Below, piece after piece: positions 46,406-50,100 of a stretch of 50,100 nucleotides of DNA. Each line of letters opens with the position of its first letter. Positions within the stretch are counted from its first letter, which is position 1. This DNA comes from a virus. The notes under the pieces were generated by a model. The model ran no database searches, had not been told where the DNA came from, and worked only from the letters and a program-made list of their open reading frames with translations. The DNA is taken from positions 1 to 50,100 of IMG/VR virus record IMGVR_UViG_3300030380_002955; one strand, 5' to 3'. A program made the translations under genes and the position numbers.

Positions 46406-49077
46406 TGGCTGAGAATGCATTCACGCCATATGGAACTACAGACGCTAGTATTCGTAGAGAAACAGAACGCTTATCTGATCAAAAGTATATGGATATGCAA
46501 AAGCAGAGAGAAGATCTGTATGGACTGCCTTTAAAATCACTTGAGCCATCACAAAGAGATAAAGACACAAAAAAAACACAAGAGATGTTATCTTATCTAG
46601 GACTAAAGCCAGAAACATCAACAAGATTTGCTAGAGATTTAATAGGTAGGGATAGATATGATCCCGCTGCCAGTGCAGGAGTTTTAGATTTTACACCTTA
46701 TGCACCTTTAGTTTACGATTTACCTCAAGACATAGATGAGTTTAAAAGAGCAAGAGAAGCTGGAAGTTTAAGTGGTCAATTGTACAGTGGTGCAATGATA
46801 GGTTTAGATGTGCTTAGTCCATTGCCTTTTGGATTGTTGGCTAACAGAGTATTTGGTAATCCATTAAAAAAGTTTGCAAAGTCAGTTGGTGATAAAGTAA
46901 AAGGCGATACTACACCAAAGATAGGTGCATTTTCATCAATATTAGAGCAACCTACAGTACAACCTAAGATGATTGCTAATACTAAACTACAAGCACCAAG
47001 TATGGCTATGGTAAACCCTAGAAAGGTAGATGACTTAGGATTTTATTATAAGTCAGAAGAGGTTGCTAATACTATGCAACAAAAGAAAGGATCAGGGGAA
47101 CAATTCTTGGCTTTCTTTAAGAATAAAGGCGTAAAAGATAGTGAGTTATATGATACTGGCTTAGAGGAGTTATTTAAAAGAGATAAAGTCACCAAAAAAG
47201 ATATATTAGATAATATTGATTTAAATAGATTGCAGTTACAAGAAAGGACTTATGTTGGTAGCGATGTAAGCAGTAACTTAATATTTGAAGATATAACAAA
47301 AAAACTAGAATACAAAACACCAGAGTTTAACAAATATAGTCAAAACGAATTAGATAGTATGGATGGTGTGGATTTAAATGATATACCTGATGGAACAGTT
47401 TCAACAAGAGTGTTGGAAGACACAAAAACTGGATATAAGATTGTATATGATGAAAATGGAGAAAATTTTCTAACATACAGACCAAATACAGATATATTTG
47501 ATATTGAGCAATCAGAACAAGCTAGAGCACTTATAGATGAGCATGAGACGTTAGAAGGTTTTAGATTTGATGAAATAGCTCAAAAGGGAAATATAAACGA
47601 AGCTACAGTAGCTACTGAAGGTATTGCTATAAACAATGGCGATTATATAAGTACAGATGCTAGATTTGCAGATAACACACAAAAAGGTGGCACTAATTAT
47701 AAAGAATATGTATTGAGAAGGCAGTCATTTAATCCAACTATGGCTATGAGAAATGAATATGTGAAGCCAGATGATTTTCAAAATCAGATACATTATGAAG
47801 ATTTTAATCCTATATTTCATGTAAGAACAAAAGATAGAACTACTACAGATGGTGGTAAAACTCTTTACACAGAGGAGTTGCAGTCAGATAGAGGTCAACA
47901 AGGTAGAAAATATGGATTTAGTTCTGGTAAAAACTTTGATGAAACAGTAGCAAAATACAAAGAATTAAATGATAAAGTCATTGATGTATTTACAGATTTA
48001 CCTGTCAAACTAAAAAGTATGGAACAAGAATATCTTTATCAGTTAAAAAATCCAGGGAAACCACCAATAAGAATACCATTAAGAAGTGACTTAAATCAGG
48101 ATCAAATAAACTATTTTTCTAGACAGTCATCGTCAGGCAGGGCAAGACTTGATAATGATGACTTTTTAGACTTTGAAGCAAGTAGAATGCCAGATGAATA
48201 TAAAACTATGAAGTTATCAGACTATATAGAGTTTTTAAGTGACCCAAATAATCCAATAAGAAATGATATAGAAACATTAAATCTTATGAGAAATATAGGT
48301 GGCGTAAGTCAATTATATCAGATAGGAAAAGTACCTAATAGGATTGATTTTAATAGCTTAGATAAAGAAAAACAGTTAAATCTTTTACGTTCAGCTTTGC
48401 AAGATATACAATACTCAAGATATGATTTGAGTAAAAGTAGGCATAACAATGCATTCCCAGATTTAGATACCTTTGCTGGATTCGCTGATGATTTAAGAAA
48501 TGATTTAACACAAACATATAATAAATTACAAGGTAACGTACCTGGTGGAGATTTAGTTGATAATACTGAGGACTGGACAAGATTAGGCATAAAAAGACTA
48601 TTACAGAAAGCAGTTGAAGGTAATTATGATTCTGTTACATTCTCGCCTGGTCAAATACAAGTTGATAGATGGGGAAACCCAAAGCTCAAAGATTTTTACG
48701 ATAATATAATACCAAAGATGGCAAAAGAAGTCGCTGGAAAGAAGAATGTAGGTATAAAAGAAGTTGAGATAGCACCAAATGATTTTCATACAATATTTAT
48801 GAGAGGAAGTAGTGCTATGGATAGACGATATTTTGTATCAAGAGTTGGAACAGATAGACCTATAGCTGGGTTTGATACATTAGAAGATGCACAAAGATAT
48901 GTTAAAAACCTAGATAGTATAGAAAATCAAAAGTCTATAGCCATTACAATCACACCAGAACTGAAAGAAAAAGTATTAAAAGGATTATCTTTATTTACTA
49001 TGGGTGGTGCAGTTCTAGGACTAGAAGAGCAGATAGGAGCACTAGGCAGTATGCCTAGCACTCAAAATTTAACTTAG
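46405..49077 (+). CDS. large polyvalent-type protein
   Basis: An 890-residue protein that assembles regions I know from giant polyvalent phage proteins. Near residue 212 comes FYYKSEEVANTMQQKKGSGE, then FLAFFKNKGVKDSEL and KRDKVTKKDILD. Near 430, GGTNYKEYVL. Near 471-500, HVRTKDRTTTDGGKTLYTEE leading into ELQSD...QQGRKYGF. Near 727-750, LGIKRLLQKAVEGNYDSVTF with PGQIQVDRW. In known members EELQSD is followed by WHQ; here it is RGQ, so the site may be altered. The N-terminus has a hydrophobic SGAMIGLDVLSPLPFGLLAN stretch. The C-terminus ends IGALGSMPSTQNLT. Likely delivered to host cells; activity unknown. Confidence 0.72.
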   Translation: MAENAFTPYGTTDASIRRETERLSDQKYMDMQKQREDLYGLPLKSLEPSQRDKDTKKTQEMLSYLGLKPETSTRFARDLIGRDRYDPAASAGVLDFTPYAPLVYDLPQDIDEFKRAREAGSLSGQLYSGAMIGLDVLSPLPFGLLANRVFGNPLKKFAKSVGDKVKGDTTPKIGAFSSILEQPTVQPKMIANTKLQAPSMAMVNPRKVDDLGFYYKSEEVANTMQQKKGSGEQFLAFFKNKGVKDSELYDTGLEELFKRDKVTKKDILDNIDLNRLQLQERTYVGSDVSSNLIFEDITKKLEYKTPEFNKYSQNELDSMDGVDLNDIPDGTVSTRVLEDTKTGYKIVYDENGENFLTYRPNTDIFDIEQSEQARALIDEHETLEGFRFDEIAQKGNINEATVATEGIAINNGDYISTDARFADNTQKGGTNYKEYVLRRQSFNPTMAMRNEYVKPDDFQNQIHYEDFNPIFHVRTKDRTTTDGGKTLYTEELQSDRGQQGRKYGFSSGKNFDETVAKYKELNDKVIDVFTDLPVKLKSMEQEYLYQLKNPGKPPIRIPLRSDLNQDQINYFSRQSSSGRARLDNDDFLDFEASRMPDEYKTMKLSDYIEFLSDPNNPIRNDIETLNLMRNIGGVSQLYQIGKVPNRIDFNSLDKEKQLNLLRSALQDIQYSRYDLSKSRHNNAFPDLDTFAGFADDLRNDLTQTYNKLQGNVPGGDLVDNTEDWTRLGIKRLLQKAVEGNYDSVTFSPGQIQVDRWGNPKLKDFYDNIIPKMAKEVAGKKNVGIKEVEIAPNDFHTIFMRGSSAMDRRYFVSRVGTDRPIAGFDTLEDAQRYVKNLDSIENQKSIAITITPELKEKVLKGLSLFTMGGAVLGLEEQIGALGSMPSTQNLT

Positions 49078-49424
49078 TTCTTGATTGGCACTAAGTAACC
49101 TAGATCAGAATAGTTGCCATTCACATGGATTCTATATTCTTTACTACCTCTTGTCTTAATGCGAACTACATCGCCATGATTAAGAGGTAAAGTCTTAGAT
49201 AACCTTTCAGTCTCTGCATAATCTGCATCTGAATAGTGAGACTTGATACAAGCACCCACAGACATAATCCAAATCTTATCTTCTTTCTGATCTTCAAAAA
49301 GGTAACACTTAGATGTGCCTCTGTTGTGATTTACATTGAAAGTAAGCTCTTGGTGCTCACTCCTTCTATCTAGAATACTATCGCCATGCTTATCCCAAAT
49401 ACTTTCTACTTCTAAATATCTCAT
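49074..49424 (-). CDS. hypothetical early protein
   Basis: A 116-residue beta-rich protein (RRSEHQELTFNVNHNRGTSK, then HGDVVRIKTRGSKEYRIHVN). The ATG at 49424 with GGGAG 7-8 bases upstream is chosen over the TTG at 49430. It overlaps the convergent 890-residue gene by 4 bases, so transcripts from both sides meet here without a clear terminator. No family recognised. Confidence 0.6.
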   Translation of the reverse strand: MRYLEVESIWDKHGDSILDRRSEHQELTFNVNHNRGTSKCYLFEDQKEDKIWIMSVGACIKSHYSDADYAETERLSKTLPLNHGDVVRIKTRGSKEYRIHVNGNYSDLGYLVPIKN

Positions 49425-49436
49425 AGTCAATCTCCC

Positions 49437-49820
49437 TTAATAACCATATTGTTGATAAAATGCTTGATCTTCTTCTTCTGTAGTTGTAGCTGAAACTGCA
49501 TCTACAATAGCTACGAAAGCCTCATAGGGATCGTTTCTAGCTACAGTGAAGTCAACACCACTAGAAGTCTTAATTGATGCTTGTACCTCATCCATAGGGA
49601 AAGCAGTGACACAACCAACTGTTTTATAATTATAACCATCTTCTGTATAATTAATATTCCATATTGGTGTGTCTGTATCCCAACCATATATATGTAATGA
49701 TGGATTGTTAGTAGTTATTCTCTCGAAGCTATACTGAATGTTAGTAGGATGACCTTTTTTATTTACATAACTATTGTATCTACCATAACCTACTATTTCT
49801 TTTGATAAAACTGTCTGCAT
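49437..49820 (-). CDS. hypothetical early protein, first after promoter
   Basis: A 127-residue protein of beta-rich, acidic character (YGRYNSYVNKKGHPTNIQYS, VARNDPYEAFVAIVDAVSAT) ending in an acidic tail EEEDQAFYQQYGY. I use the ATG at 49820; the TTG at 49832 is part of the TTTGGAG ribosome site. It is directly under the shared-type early promoter at 49862-49890. Function unknown; being alone with one partner in the structural region, it may regulate the nearby late genes. Confidence 0.62.
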   Translation of the reverse strand: MQTVLSKEIVGYGRYNSYVNKKGHPTNIQYSFERITTNNPSLHIYGWDTDTPIWNINYTEDGYNYKTVGCVTAFPMDEVQASIKTSSGVDFTVARNDPYEAFVAIVDAVSATTTEEEDQAFYQQYGY

Positions 49821-49861
49821 TTTTTTCTCCAAATTTTGTTATTCGTTAATGTCTTAAAATT

Positions 49862-49890
49862 AATATAATCTTTGTAGATACATAAGTCAA
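49862..49890 (-). promoter_or_regulatory. early promoter (TTGACT-17-TATATT)
   Basis: Minus strand GGGTTGACT with -35 at 49885-49890, a 17-base spacer with ATGTA-TC-TACA, and TATATT at 49862-49867. A leader with AATAACAAAATTTGGAG precedes the ATG at 49820. It repeats the promoter type at 28086 almost exactly, though it is 20 kb away. Confidence 0.82.
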
Positions 49891-49917
49891 CCCTTAAACA
49901 AGGTTTTATTTAATTAA

Positions 49918-49948
49918 TTGTGTTTTTTTTAAAATTAGTTACTATATT
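49918..49948 (+). promoter_or_regulatory. possible rightward promoter at genome right end
   Basis: TTGTGT (49918-49923) and TATATT (49943-49948) lie 19 bases apart, before the small basic gene at 49998. The spacing is long and the T-run may mislead, so this is weak. If the window is circular, this promoter would feed the capsid and tail genes from base 28. Confidence 0.35.
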
Positions 49949-49997
49949 AGTTATGTTAAGAGTAAATTTTCCATCACTGTACAAAGGAGGTAGTAGT

Positions 49998-50087
49998 ATG
50001 AAATATGGTAGTAAATCAAAGATGGTTAAACCAAAGGTTAAAAAAATTAAAGTCAAGAAAAAAGGCAAGAAGAATGGAAAATACTAA
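49998..50087 (+). CDS. 29-residue basic peptide
   Basis: A tiny lysine-rich frame (MKYGSKSKMVKPKVKKIKVK, then KKGKKNGKY) with a perfect AAAGGAGG ribosome site 7 bases upstream. Nearly half its residues are Lys. It resembles the basic peptides at 42491 and 43909. It overlaps the start of the open frame at 50074. A DNA-binding or translational-leader role is possible. Confidence 0.55.
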   Translation: MKYGSKSKMVKPKVKKIKVKKKGKKNGKY

Positions 50088-50100
50088 AGACGTAGAAATT
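50074..50100 (+). CDS. 5' end of an open frame cut by the window end
   Basis: An ATG at 50074 opens a frame of nine codons (MENTKDVEI) that runs off the window. If base 50100 joins base 1, the frame continues through NTKKSKELD into the gene at 28 with no stop, giving a 180-residue version of that protein. The AAGAAG before the ATG is only a fair ribosome site, whereas 28 has a strong one, so it may be an alternative start. Confidence 0.35.

Noticed and set aside
1-50100. tRNA or rRNA genes
   Set aside because: No cloverleaf or GTTCRAATC-type arm was seen in the short intergenic regions; absence is by eye and would need a tRNA scan.

Overview
The window is a tailed double-stranded DNA phage genome, strongly AT-rich by eye and densely coding. 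No stretch longer than about 300 bases lacks a gene. No tail tape-measure, tail tube or sheath gene is visible. The tail genes are instead of the short-tailed (podovirus) kind: a P22-like portal, a P22 gp4-like head-completion protein, a gp10/nozzle-like protein and large ejection-type internal proteins. The small-protein repertoire, GTA-type holin, AT bias and marine-phage style basic proteins suggest a marine bacterial host, probably an alphaproteobacterium. That host assignment is inference. No RNA polymerase, DNA polymerase, integrase or tRNA gene was seen, and the early promoters look like host sigma-70 promoters.

Layout. 28-8591 (+): capsid decoration, major capsid, adaptor, repeat protein, tail fibre with S74 chaperone, and a glycine-rich adhesin. 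8672-10027 (+): two adjacent 2OG-Fe(II) oxygenases. 10042-11635 (+): small membrane proteins, a 3-TM holin and a T4-type lysozyme. 11635-22351 (+): nozzle protein and internal/ejection proteins. 22446-23735 (-) and 23926-25567 (+): two divergent early operons from one control region, encoding a papain-like protein, a SleB hydrolase and many small unknowns. 25564-29429 (-): an ABC ATPase-GNAT fusion, a DUF932 protein and small early genes. 29585-32745 (-): recombination module (HNH, lipoprotein, DUF736/SSB-like, ERF annealing protein, PD-(D/E)XK nuclease). 32978-35887 (+): small HTH regulator, DUF1064 nuclease, replication initiator and primase-helicase. 36062-40365 (+): TerS, TerL, portal. 40365-49077 (+): cargo block of Met-rich, lysine-rich and polyvalent-type proteins, including ART-like and ParB-like domains. 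49074-49820 (-): a small early-type operon. 49998-50100 (+): start of another plus-strand operon.

The order terminase-portal-cargo at the right end and capsid-tail at the left end, with an open reading frame that runs through both window ends in the same phase, suggests that the window is one complete circularly closed (or circularly permuted) genome of about 50 kb.

Regulation is unusually readable. Five early promoters share a GGGTTGAC box, a 17-bp spacer that usually carries an ATGTA-N2-TACAT-type palindrome, a TATATT/TACAAT-like -10, and most share an AACAAAAATTGGAG-type leader just before the start codon. A separate four-half-site operator array lies beside the HTH gene at 32.8-33.2 kb. 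The most unusual part is 40.4-49.1 kb, where modules normally fused in giant polyvalent phage proteins appear as separate neighbouring genes. Many genes of this block carry a recurring GAL-type short motif.
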